Shown one piece after another: positions 1 to 6,449 of a stretch of DNA of 9,726 nucleotides. The DNA lies in the NCBI GenBank assembly GCA_040758525.1, contig JBFLVQ010000353.1, positions 1-9,726 on the forward strand, written 5' to 3'. A program made the position numbers and the translations under genes. The notes below the pieces were generated by a model. It was not told the DNA's origin, did not search any database, and was given only the letters and a program-made list of their open reading frames with translations. The DNA comes from JBFLVQ01 sp040758525. Lineage in GTDB: Bacteria; Acidobacteriota; Blastocatellia; Chloracidobacteriales; JADJPF01. Within the stretch, counting starts at the first letter, position 1. The number at the start of each line of letters is the position of its first letter.

Positions 1-2217
1 TGATGTGTTGGTTGGCAGCGGTAGTCCAGCAAAGGGAATGTGTTGTAAAACTCCATCGCTTACTATCAGCAGCCGTTTTTTGCCTAACTGATTAGCTACT
101 GGCCCAAATATTATCTGACTCAGTTTTATTGCTGCTTGCCAATAGGTAGTATCAGCATTCGTTAATGCATTCTCATAGCTAGATACGAATTGATAAACAC
201 TCTTGGCAACAGTTTCAATCTCATCTCGCTTAGGAAGTTTATAGCTTGATATTGAGTTTGTTGTTACTGACCATAGATAACTATTCTCTTTGCCCAATGC
301 ATATTCCAAGAGCAAGGTATCTTGATCCAATACTTGTTCTTGAATCTCTTTCAAGCTCAAAGGTTGTGGTTGTGTAAGGGCTGCATAGCGTGGGCTTTTC
401 TGTCTGATCTCGGTTTGTATTTGTTGAAATTCCGTGGTGAGCTGCTCAATCTCTTTTTCTAGTGCTGAGATTTCAATTTCTTTTCCTTTCCTATTCTTTA
501 GACGTATTAATATCTCAGCTTTGTCGGTAAGCCGTTGTTGTAGACTTCTCTCTTTCTCAACAAGATGTAGATCGACTCCTTGGCGAATATCTGCACGAGA
601 CTCTATCAGTAATTCCAACAGACTCCGAGCGCGAGCACGTTCACTTACCTCAAGTGCCTTGGCATTATAACCTGCAGATGGGTTCTGCCGATGTAGCTGC
701 ATAAGAAGATCAATATAAAATTCATACAACTCTTGCACACTAGCAACATATGAACTACGTAGTTCTAGATTGATAATGTTTGTACGAATGGATTCAGATA
801 GCTTGATGGAATTTTCAATTGTAGCTTGCGCTTCAACTAGGTTATCTTGATCACGCTCAACACGTGCTATGTTATAGAGTACCTTTGCTTCTCCAAAATG
901 GTCACCAATAACCTTCGTGAGCAACAGTGCTTTATTGTAGTAATCCAATGCCTTTTGATTTTCTCTTAGCGAGTAATAAACTATCCCAATATTGTTGAGT
1001 GTGATGACCTCTCCTCCACGATCACCAACAGCTTGTCTGAGCAGCAATGCCTTATTATAGTAATCCAGCGCTTTCTCTTTCTCTCCTAATAAATCATACA
1101 CTGCACCAATATTGTTGAGCGTAGATGCTTCTCCACGCCGGTTATTAATAGCTATTCTGATCACTAATGCCTTATTGTAGTAATCTAGTGCTTTCTCTTT
1201 CTCTCCTATCGATTTATAAATCACACCAATATTGTTGAGTGCAGTGGCTTCATGATCGTGATCACCTACAGTTTCTATAATCGCCAATGCCTTATTGTAG
1301 TAATCTAGCGCTCTCTCTTTTTCTCCAATCGAGTAGTAAATTATACCAATATTATTGAGTGTAGATGCCTCCCCCAAATGGTCACCAACTGCCCGTATTA
1401 ATGGTAGTGCCTTATTATAGTAATCCAACCCTTTTTGCTTATTCCCTAGCGAATTATAAACAAAACCAATGTTGTTGAGCGTGGCAGCTTGTTCACGTTT
1501 ATCATCAATAGCTATTCTGATCACCAATGCCTTATTATAGTAATCCAGTGCTTTCTCTTTCTCTCCTAATAAATCATACACTGCACCAATATTGTTGAGT
1601 GCAGTGGCTTCACTACCGCGATCGCCGATATCTCTAAAAAACTTTAGCGCTTGCTCATATTTCTTAATCGCTTTTTGCAATAATTCTGCACTTCCACGCA
1701 CGCGTAGCAATTCGCCTTCAGCAAACGCACGATGATCAGTAATGCGGCTGTTGTCCTGTGGTACAGCGATGCGCAACTCTTCTATTTTTATCTTGTAGTG
1801 TCCAGCCGAAGCCGTTTTCTCTAATGAGCGAATCTCTAGGTGATGGTTACCTGTTACTTCTGTGATAAATAAAACTGGTTCTGGACCTTGTGCGCGGTTA
1901 GGACTATCTATTTCTGCAAGCTGTTTGCCGTCTGGGCTAAAGAGCACGGCCACTATATCAATCCCTTTTTGCTCCACCACAACATTAAGAAACTGACCTG
2001 CGATGAGTTTAATCTGATAAGAATGAATCTCACCACCAGTTAGTTCTCGTTCAATAGGATTGCCTTGCTCTAGCACTATAGATTCCGTGCTCGAATATGC
2101 TCTCTCTTGTACTGAAGGTGAGCTTGGGTCTGCTTTTGTTACCATTGATATGAACATTACTAGTAAACTTAACAATACAAATGAAACTATCCACACTCGT
2201 CGATAGATTAACAACAT
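1..2217 (-). CDS. Exported TPR/CHAT-domain protein, C-terminus beyond left edge
   Basis: Reading from ATG at 2217 gives 739 codons without a stop, open at position 1, so only the N-terminal part is seen. The start has a clear AAGGAG (2227-2232) nine bases upstream. Order of parts: a hydrophobic N-terminal helix (about residues 8-27, signal peptide or anchor); a beta domain at about 46-150 resembling those in front of acidobacterial CHAT proteins; seven 40-residue TPR units at 198-477, the last degenerate; the SERARARSLLELL helix at 525-537; a charged coiled coil at about 550-610; then the beginning of a CHAT domain (LLLEYALG at 635-642, SDGVLQHIPFAGLP at 720-733). CHAT domains are caspase-like peptidases of clan CD, and their His and Cys would lie beyond the edge, so activity cannot be judged. 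TPRs normally bind partner proteins. The target is unknown. The family call is firm; the exported location is inferred from the N-terminus. Confidence 0.93.
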   Translation of the reverse strand, partial: MLLIYRRVWIVSFVLLSLLVMFISMVTKADPSSPSVQERAYSSTESIVLEQGNPIERELTGGEIHSYQIKLIAGQFLNVVVEQKGIDIVAVLFSPDGKQLAEIDSPNRAQGPEPVLFITEVTGNHHLEIRSLEKTASAGHYKIKIEELRIAVPQDNSRITDHRAFAEGELLRVRGSAELLQKAIKKYEQALKFFRDIGDRGSEATALNNIGAVYDLLGEKEKALDYYNKALVIRIAIDDKREQAATLNNIGFVYNSLGNKQKGLDYYNKALPLIRAVGDHLGEASTLNNIGIIYYSIGEKERALDYYNKALAIIETVGDHDHEATALNNIGVIYKSIGEKEKALDYYNKALVIRIAINNRRGEASTLNNIGAVYDLLGEKEKALDYYNKALLLRQAVGDRGGEVITLNNIGIVYYSLRENQKALDYYNKALLLTKVIGDHFGEAKVLYNIARVERDQDNLVEAQATIENSIKLSESIRTNIINLELRSSYVASVQELYEFYIDLLMQLHRQNPSAGYNAKALEVSERARARSLLELLIESRADIRQGVDLHLVEKERSLQQRLTDKAEILIRLKNRKGKEIEISALEKEIEQLTTEFQQIQTEIRQKSPRYAALTQPQPLSLKEIQEQVLDQDTLLLEYALGKENSYLWSVTTNSISSYKLPKRDEIETVAKSVYQFVSSYENALTNADTTYWQAAIKLSQIIFGPVANQLGKKRLLIVSDGVLQHIPFAGLPLPTNTS
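787..1626 (-). repeat. Seven tandem 120-bp TPR-coding repeats
   Basis: The 840 bases encode seven 40-residue TPR units in exact 120-bp phase. Six share the core TLNNIG...YYNKAL; the seventh (787-906) has lost it. Units differ little at the DNA level: 1045-1119 and 1525-1599, four units apart, differ at one base of 75, including an exact 50-base match. The stretch near 1147-1170 instead resembles 1507-1530. The repeats are part of the CHAT gene and not an independent element. Confidence 0.93.
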
Positions 2218-2818
2218 AGGCTTTTGCTCCTTGATTACTATCGGCAATATCTATCTACTATAACGGCAAGCTTATAGTGCTAAAATGCAGTGTTGAGTCC
2301 AGTAATTGAAATAACAGACTAACTTATTATTGCTGGAACAGAATGGCTTTTGATTATACTTATTAGGATATATGGCCAATGATAATACAAAGGGATAGTT
2401 TTTGCATTTCGTATTATTGCGCTAGTAGTTATTGATAGGATGTATTAGAGCAACTAAGCCAGCTCGTCCTATGCCCCTACCAGCTCATCTCTGTTAGCTG
2501 AGCGCTTGGGTAAACACTCCTCTAAACAGATGGATACTATTGCAATGTCCATCGATAAGCTGGATAGATCGTTACAAGCCAGTATGCAGGCCCTCGCTAA
2601 TCAGATTGGTGCTTTGCAAGATAGTTTGTTGAAGATGTCTCGTCAGCAAGAAACAATGGAAAGGTCACTAAATGCCCCGTAAGCACATGCAAGACCTGCC
2701 CGCTCAACCTCGACGCGCGACTATTCGCAATATTTTTTCCAACTTGGTTTTCTGTTCGGTTGCTACTCAGATCTATGCATAAGCACGAATCGTTGCCAGC
2801 CCTGAAAATACCTTTTTC
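2218..2818. other. Intergenic region between CHAT and ankyrin genes
   Basis: About 600 bases without a convincing intact gene. The left part (2218-2450) is AT-rich and should hold the promoter of the leftward CHAT gene. A minus-strand TATAGT-like box lies near 2257-2262, but no good -35 partner is visible, so no promoter is called. The middle (2458-2682) holds a plus-strand coding remnant listed separately. The last part (2683-2818) has no recognisable gene and no hairpin with a T-tract that would end the ankyrin transcript. Confidence 0.6.
2458..2682 (+). pseudogene. Coiled-coil coding fragment, probable gene remnant
   Basis: A plus-strand frame is open from just after TAA at 2455-2457 to TAA at 2680-2682. 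It encodes about 74 residues that look like real protein: a Ser-rich start, then LLAERLGKHSS, then a long helix with heptad-like spacing (SIDKLDRSLQ, ALANQIGALQDSLLKM, SRQQETMERSL). The only early ATG in frame is at 2530, giving 50 residues, with no Shine-Dalgarno sequence before it. An overlapping frame at about 2450-2495 (ending in PMPLPAHLC then TAG) may be the frameshifted upstream part. No function is recognised. The most likely reading is the C-terminal tail of a decayed gene; a small helical protein starting at 2530 is the alternative. Confidence 0.35.
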
Positions 2819-3637
2819 TTACTTAGATAGCTGCAGTAAGCCTACTATATCAGTATGTTCTGCTTCCAAGGCATAATCCAGAGCTGTTTTGCCATTGTTG
2901 TCTTTGTCGGCAACCCTGGCACCTGCAGTTAACAATGCCTTTACTGTATCGACCCGTGCTTTTAAACTAAATTTACAGCTTGCTGCAAACATCAGTGCCG
3001 TCTTACCTTGGTCCGTTCTGCTGTTTACCTCAGCGCCTTTGGTAAGTAACATTCTAACTACATCAAGGTTGCCACGAAATGCGGCTGTCATGAGCACTGT
3101 TTGACAATTTTCTGAAGTTTGGTTTTCTCTGCTGGTGTTGGCTGCCTTGCCACTAAGCGCCCGCTCAACACAATCTTTCGCTTTTGCCTCGGCACCATTC
3201 TCCAGTAAGAGTTTCACCACGCTATTGTTGCTGTTCCAAACCGCAAAAGATAGTGCCGTATTGCCATAACCATCCTGCGCATTTATATTGGCTCCCCTAT
3301 CTATAAGTAACTCGACAACGTTAGTGCGACCATTTAAGGCTGCCGCCATTAGGGCTGTCCTTGAATTTCTGTTGCTCGCATCTAAATTAACAACGCAACT
3401 CAGTAAAGTTTGCACAGTAGTAATATCCCCCCTGCTGGCTGCCAGTAATAGCTCTATTTCCAATAGTTCATTAACATCTTGATCTTGTGCCCGTATCCCA
3501 TTAGGAAAAAGCACAATTATTATCAAGATAATCAATTTGAAAAATACCTTTATGGCTCCTTTTGGAAGATAGCAACGATTCCCAGTTATACCATGCTCAG
3601 GATAAATACATATCATTTCCATACACTCTTTAAGCAT
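2819..3637 (-). CDS. Exported ankyrin-repeat protein
   Basis: Up to 272 residues. A hydrophobic run LIILIIIVLF (35-44) followed by GIRAQ looks like a signal peptide cleaved near residue 50. About five to six ankyrin repeats follow: 59-90, 92-124, 125-157, 178-210, 211-246 and a short cap at 249-272. Typical motifs are RTALMAAALNGRTNVVELLI and GNTALSFAV. Ankyrin repeats bind other proteins, so a periplasmic or secreted binding role is inferred; no partner is identifiable. The start is uncertain. The ATG at 3637 leaves an unusual 29-residue leader with no Shine-Dalgarno sequence. A strong AAAGGAG (3556-3562) sits inside this leader, just before an ATA codon (3551-3553) from which a textbook signal peptide would begin. 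The gene lies 155 bases behind the Cys-rich gene on the same strand, so co-transcription is possible but unproven. Confidence 0.88.
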   Translation of the reverse strand: MLKECMEMICIYPEHGITGNRCYLPKGAIKVFFKLIILIIIVLFPNGIRAQDQDVNELLEIELLLAASRGDITTVQTLLSCVVNLDASNRNSRTALMAAALNGRTNVVELLIDRGANINAQDGYGNTALSFAVWNSNNSVVKLLLENGAEAKAKDCVERALSGKAANTSRENQTSENCQTVLMTAAFRGNLDVVRMLLTKGAEVNSRTDQGKTALMFAASCKFSLKARVDTVKALLTAGARVADKDNNGKTALDYALEAEHTDIVGLLQLSK

Positions 3638-3792
3638 TAATTCTAGTCATTTTAGTACCAAGTTAACTCAAAACAGGGTGACTGCCAAGCGAAAGATTAC
3701 TTAGTATAATATAGTCTGGGTTCGATATAAGTAGCCCTCCTTTTTGAGCCCTTTAGTTTTGGACACCTAGACTAGCTTTCGATGTATAATCA

Positions 3793-4707
3793 CTAGCAAG
3801 GATTGCAGCCTGGTGGTGAAAATATCTCCAATCTATTACATATGGCCCCTCCATGACAAACAAGTTCCACAAACTCCGCTCTCTGTGTTCCGCATCCTAG
3901 GATGATTGGTACACAACAAAATTCTGTTCCACAACAATCATAACTGGCAAAGCCAAAATCAAGCTCGTAGCAAATTTGACCAGCACTCATCAATTTAGCT
4001 GTGCGTACATATTCTACCGTTCCACTGGTGTTAAACTTAGCTACAAATAGCACGCTCTTCATACTTTCTAATTTTCTTAGTAATGTGGGCTCAAATATAG
4101 GATTGACTTCATCTACTTTCGACTTCTGTTCCTGCTCTTTAGAAAGTGGTACGTATTTGTGGCCATCAGCTTTCTGTCGTCCTTGCAGATTATAAGTAAT
4201 TCCACTATACCAACCACTTCCATCACCATAATTAGCATGGAGGATAATTAACCTGGCATCATTAACATTAGAAAGAGAACCATACCTTTTTACAGTCGTT
4301 TTGAATGAAGCATAAATATCTTCATCAACTACAAGTTTCGTCTTACCTTTCGGGGGAATGGGATTTATTTTTGAAGTGTTTGCCAATAGTTCGTTCCGAT
4401 TACTCAATGGCTTACCATAGGTAAGAGAAATTCCTATTGGCTTTTCGGCACCCAATAAATTATCAATAACCAAAGCAATTTCAAGAAAGTAAATTGGTTT
4501 ATCCGAAATGTTCTCTACTTCTATAGCAATGCTGCCTAACCATTCCTCACCATCTTTAAAACTTAAGCTTGTAATTGCAATGGGCTCATCCTTTTTCCTA
4601 GTTACATTCAGAGTTTTTGTCTGAGTATCTTGTCCCAAGCAAACGCCGACACTCCCAGAAAGCAAAATCATTATTAACCCGAAGATAATTGCTTTTCGAT
4701 TTCTCAT
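3793..4707 (-). CDS. Exported protein of unknown function with Cys-rich C-terminus
   Basis: The gene encodes 304 residues. AGAGG lies eight bases before the ATG, which supports the start. Residues 1-25 form a Sec signal peptide (basic start, hydrophobic core, cleavage likely after CLG before QDTQ); the V before Cys23 argues against a lipoprotein. Residues 40-180 look like a beta-sandwich segment, with a pattern such as VENISDKPIYFLEIALVI seen in Ig-like extracytoplasmic domains. A charged linker (188-215) follows. The last 59 residues hold ten cysteines (246, 258, 259, 264, 265, 272, 284, 290, 301, 304), including two CC pairs. An even number in an exported protein suggests five disulfides; metal binding is the alternative. 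I do not recognise the family. A perfect inverted repeat lies 67-95 bases upstream of the start codon. Confidence 0.85.
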   Translation of the reverse strand: MRNRKAIIFGLIMILLSGSVGVCLGQDTQTKTLNVTRKKDEPIAITSLSFKDGEEWLGSIAIEVENISDKPIYFLEIALVIDNLLGAEKPIGISLTYGKPLSNRNELLANTSKINPIPPKGKTKLVVDEDIYASFKTTVKRYGSLSNVNDARLIILHANYGDGSGWYSGITYNLQGRQKADGHKYVPLSKEQEQKSKVDEVNPIFEPTLLRKLESMKSVLFVAKFNTSGTVEYVRTAKLMSAGQICYELDFGFASYDCCGTEFCCVPIILGCGTQRAEFVELVCHGGAICNRLEIFSPPGCNPC

Positions 4708-4773
4708 TGTTTTAACCTCTAAAAATTTCCAGAGAATTGGTTAGAATGCAACTCTCTAGATAGATATTTGGTC

Positions 4774-4802
4774 TTTGCAATGCACAAACAGTGCATTGCA
4801 AA
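4774..4802. promoter_or_regulatory. Perfect 12-bp inverted repeat, possible operator
   Basis: TTTGCAATGCAC (4774-4785) and GTGCATTGCAAA (4791-4802) are perfect reverse complements around the 5-base spacer AAACA. No T-run follows on either strand, so it is a poor intrinsic terminator. Its centre is 81 bases upstream of the start codon of the Cys-rich gene, a plausible place for a regulator site, and the LuxR gene next door is a candidate regulator. The dyad is directly seen; the operator role is inferred. Confidence 0.45.
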
Positions 4803-4861
4803 TTGTCATAGCCATGCTTCAGTTGATCTTCATGCTATATTAATCCACACCCTCCTCAACT

Positions 4862-4909
4862 GGGCACTCGCTGCTACTGTAAACTTCACTTGTGCCAAGG
4901 CGAGTGCCC
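4862..4909 (-). terminator. Hairpin directly downstream of LuxR gene
   Basis: GGGCACTCGC (4862-4871) pairs perfectly with GCGAGTGCCC (4900-4909). The 28-base loop holds a smaller stem, CTTG/CAAG (4889-4892 with 4896-4899). The hairpin begins four bases after the LuxR stop codon, where a terminator or 3'-end stabiliser is expected. No T-tract follows on the minus strand (AGTTGAGG), so classic Rho-independent termination is doubtful. On the plus strand TTTATTA follows, but no known gene lies upstream there. Confidence 0.45.
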
Positions 4910-4913
4910 TTTA

Positions 4914-5213
4914 TTACACTGAGCTTTGTTGTTCCAACGGCCCTTCGCTACCCCGCTGCTTTATCTGATAGCTACGATGATGCTGAATACTGGTAAGTCC
5001 ACTGCGAATTGCATACTTGACCAGTCCTGCCATCTCGCCTATCTGCAATTTCATCATAATGCGTGCTCTGTGTGCTTCTACCGTGCGCCGTGATACCTGT
5101 AGAATATTTCCTGCTTCTTCATTAGTATAACCATCTGCCAACAACTTCAATACTTGGCTTTCACGCTCTGTTAGGTTACTAGCCCCAATACCCTTACTTA
5201 AACCCTTTTGCAT
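4914..5213 (-). CDS. Stand-alone LuxR/GerE-type HTH transcriptional regulator
   Basis: The gene encodes 99 residues. AGGAGG lies eight bases before the ATG, so the start is well supported. Residues 14-72 are a complete LuxR-type (GerE) helix-turn-helix: LTERESQVLKLLADGYTNEE, then VSRRTVEAHRARIMMKL as the recognition-helix region. Nothing precedes the HTH apart from 13 residues, so there is no receiver or ligand-binding domain. The C-terminal 27 residues are polar and low in structure. Such proteins bind inverted-repeat DNA as dimers; here control must come from abundance or a partner. The gene is divergent from the RRM gene (260-base gap) and is followed by a hairpin and a separate 12-bp dyad. 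The DNA-binding role is firm; target genes are unknown, the adjacent Cys-rich gene being the nearest candidate. Confidence 0.92.
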   Translation of the reverse strand: MQKGLSKGIGASNLTERESQVLKLLADGYTNEEAGNILQVSRRTVEAHRARIMMKLQIGEMAGLVKYAIRSGLTSIQHHRSYQIKQRGSEGPLEQQSSV

Positions 5214-5473
5214 TGCCTTATCCTCCTCAACTTATCTTTAGACGGACAACTTTATCCTTATGGTAACTTTACTGGCCCTATCGTCTTTTTCCTGCAGTAA
5301 TATTCGCTTTCTATTTACTAATAACGGATTTTGGTTAATTTTGTATTCTGACAGGATGAGATTTTGGAGGAAAAGCCCCGGATTTATTGCTACCATTGAC
5401 TGGACAGGCATGCTCGTAGCTGCCTTACCAACCGAGCAATTTCACCATCAATGTCAGTTTGGAGAATAAGCCT
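5214..5473. promoter_or_regulatory. Divergent promoter region of LuxR and RRM genes
   Basis: This 260-base region lies between two divergent starts and must hold both promoters, but no clean -35/-10 pair stands out. Next to the RRM gene, several short complementary segments crowd together: GCTAC/GTAGC (5389-5393 with 5416-5420), AGGCA/TGCCT (5406-5410 with 5421-5425) and GCTCG/CGAGC (5412-5416 with 5433-5437). They overlap or cross, so they could form alternative structures in a leader RNA. Each stem is only 5 bp, so chance is possible. Confidence 0.4.
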
Positions 5474-5728
5474 ATGCGATTCTATGTTGGCAATATCCCT
5501 TACAGAGTCACTACCGATGAACTACAAAAACTCTTTGCTCCTTTTGGCACGGTAGCATCTGTCAATATCGTCACAGATAAAGATACTGGACAATCAAAAG
5601 GGTTCGCCTTTGTTGATGTTGATGCAGATCTTGATACTATCATCAGCCAGCTTAATGGCACCTTATTGCACGGTCGCTCTATCAAAGTGAGCCAGGCTAT
5701 CGAACGTCAACTGCGTAACAATGACTAG
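5474..5728 (+). CDS. Small RRM-domain RNA-binding protein
   Basis: The protein has 84 residues, essentially one RNA recognition motif. RNP2 is FYVGNI at residues 3-8 and RNP1 is KGFAFVDV at 42-49, with the aromatic residues at the usual RNA-stacking positions. The pattern DELQKLFAPFGTV...V.DKDTGQSKGFAFV is typical of the bacterial Rbp family known from cyanobacteria and many other phyla, which bind single-stranded RNA and are often cold-responsive. ATG at 5474 is chosen because GGAG (5461-5464) lies nine bases upstream; a TTG at 5459 in the same frame overlaps that site and is unlikely to be used. The C-terminus lacks the Gly-rich tail of some relatives. The gene is alone on its strand and divergent from LuxR. 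Confidence 0.95.
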   Translation: MRFYVGNIPYRVTTDELQKLFAPFGTVASVNIVTDKDTGQSKGFAFVDVDADLDTIISQLNGTLLHGRSIKVSQAIERQLRNND

Positions 5729-5914
5729 CAGAACTGATAGCGGTCACAAGAGTTGAAGTAGACGAGATTTCAAGTAGCGCTGAAGATCATTAACCCCTTA
5801 CTCTATCTTGAGAAAAGTATTGAAACCTTCTCTACCTACAAAAGTCTGATAGTCTGAGTGTGAGTCCCATTGGTTTAGGTTTATTGCTCATCAATTACAC
5901 ATGAGCCAACATCT

Positions 5915-6322
5915 TTAATGTCTATTAACGGTGTTATTTCTGCCTCTATTAGAAATCCTAGGATGTCTACCATCAAAACCATCTAACCACCACACGTCAT
6001 TATTGTTTCCGGAAATATCAATCTCATCCACGACTTTAATATTAACCCTATTTTCATTTCCCAGCACAGAAACACGTCTACATCTTCCATGCAAAATAAT
6101 ATCGTTTCTGTTGCCTCTTACCTCAACATCTCTTCTTTGACACTTAATATCGAGCCTCCCACCATTATCTCTAATTACGATAACTCCTTCACTATTCAAC
6201 GGCGCTTTTAAAGATGCGGCCAATACCTGATTGGTTGGCGATACCTTTAAACCGCTCTCAAAGCTGACAAGCAAGTAGAAGGCGAAAACTATGGCAGTTA
6301 TGAAGATACGAGTAGGTCTCAT
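5915..6322 (-). CDS. Exported DUF3060-like protein
   Basis: Counted from ATG at 6322, the protein has 135 residues. AAAGGAG lies nine bases upstream. Residues 1-36 are a signal peptide (MRPTRIF, hydrophobic core, likely cut near VLAA). The mature part has short beta-strand repeats with the spacing of DUF3060 proteins: VEVRGNRNDIILHGRCRRV, SVLGNENRVNIK, IDISGNNNDVWW, ISNRGRNNTV. Each GN.N.(V/I) turn fits a small beta-helix or beta-roll. The family is exported and has no established function. An in-frame GTG at 6352 with its own good ribosome site would add ten residues; an overlapping leader ORF complicates the choice. The gene is divergent from the kinase with a 127-base gap. Four repeats and a signal peptide make the family call fairly sure. 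Confidence 0.75.
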   Translation of the reverse strand: MRPTRIFITAIVFAFYLLVSFESGLKVSPTNQVLAASLKAPLNSEGVIVIRDNGGRLDIKCQRRDVEVRGNRNDIILHGRCRRVSVLGNENRVNIKVVDEIDISGNNNDVWWLDGFDGRHPRISNRGRNNTVNRH

Positions 6323-6354
6323 TTGATTATTCTCCTTTGCAAAGAAAGACACAT
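6319..6354 (-). CDS. Possible 11-residue leader ORF overlapping DUF3060-like gene
   Basis: ATG at 6354 follows AGAAGGAG (6360-6367) by five bases and encodes MCLSLQRRIIK. Its TGA (6319-6321) overlaps the ATG of the DUF3060-like gene (6320-6322) as ATGA, the classic arrangement for translational coupling. The Shine-Dalgarno sequence of the downstream gene lies inside this ORF. The same upstream ribosome site could instead serve the in-frame GTG at 6352. No conservation data are available, so it may be chance. Confidence 0.3.
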   Translation of the reverse strand: MCLSLQRRIIK

Positions 6355-6449
6355 CACATCTCCTTCTATATTAAAACAGTTTTTTGTATCGTTTCTACTG
6401 AGATCTCTATTAATATTAATTCGCTGGACTCACCTTGCAGGAGAATCAA
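6323..6449. promoter_or_regulatory. Divergent promoter region, DUF3060-like gene and kinase
   Basis: This short region separates two divergent starts. It is AT-rich, with a palindromic TATTAATATTAAT tract (around 6408-6420) just before the kinase leader. TATTAA there could be a -10 box for the kinase, with a weak TTGTAT 18 bases upstream; the match is poor. The left part carries the ribosome sites and leader ORF of the DUF3060-like gene. The closeness suggests shared control, which is inferred. Confidence 0.4.

Noticed and set aside
434..670. 78-residue plus-strand ORF inside the CHAT gene
   Set aside because: It is antisense to a continuous 739-codon frame with clear domain motifs; its low-complexity Ser/Arg composition is a shadow of the coiled-coil coding sequence.
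787..1626. 120-bp periodic repeats as a possible CRISPR or satellite array
   Set aside because: The period equals one 40-residue TPR, the reading frame is kept throughout and the units encode the TPR consensus, so it is a protein repeat.
4768..4968. 66-residue plus-strand ORF over the dyad and the LuxR 3' end
   Set aside because: It has no ribosome site, overlaps the inverted repeat, the hairpin and the end of LuxR, and shows no recognisable motif.
5260..5469. 69-residue plus-strand ORF upstream of the RRM gene
   Set aside because: No Shine-Dalgarno sequence before its ATG, no family resemblance, and it fills a region that must hold two promoters. Its stop near the RRM start is noted as a weak coupling option only.
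5886..5906. GCTCAT/ATGAGC inverted repeat between the converging RRM and DUF3060-like genes
   Set aside because: The location suits a two-way terminator, but the 6-bp stem is weak and no T-tract follows on either strand.
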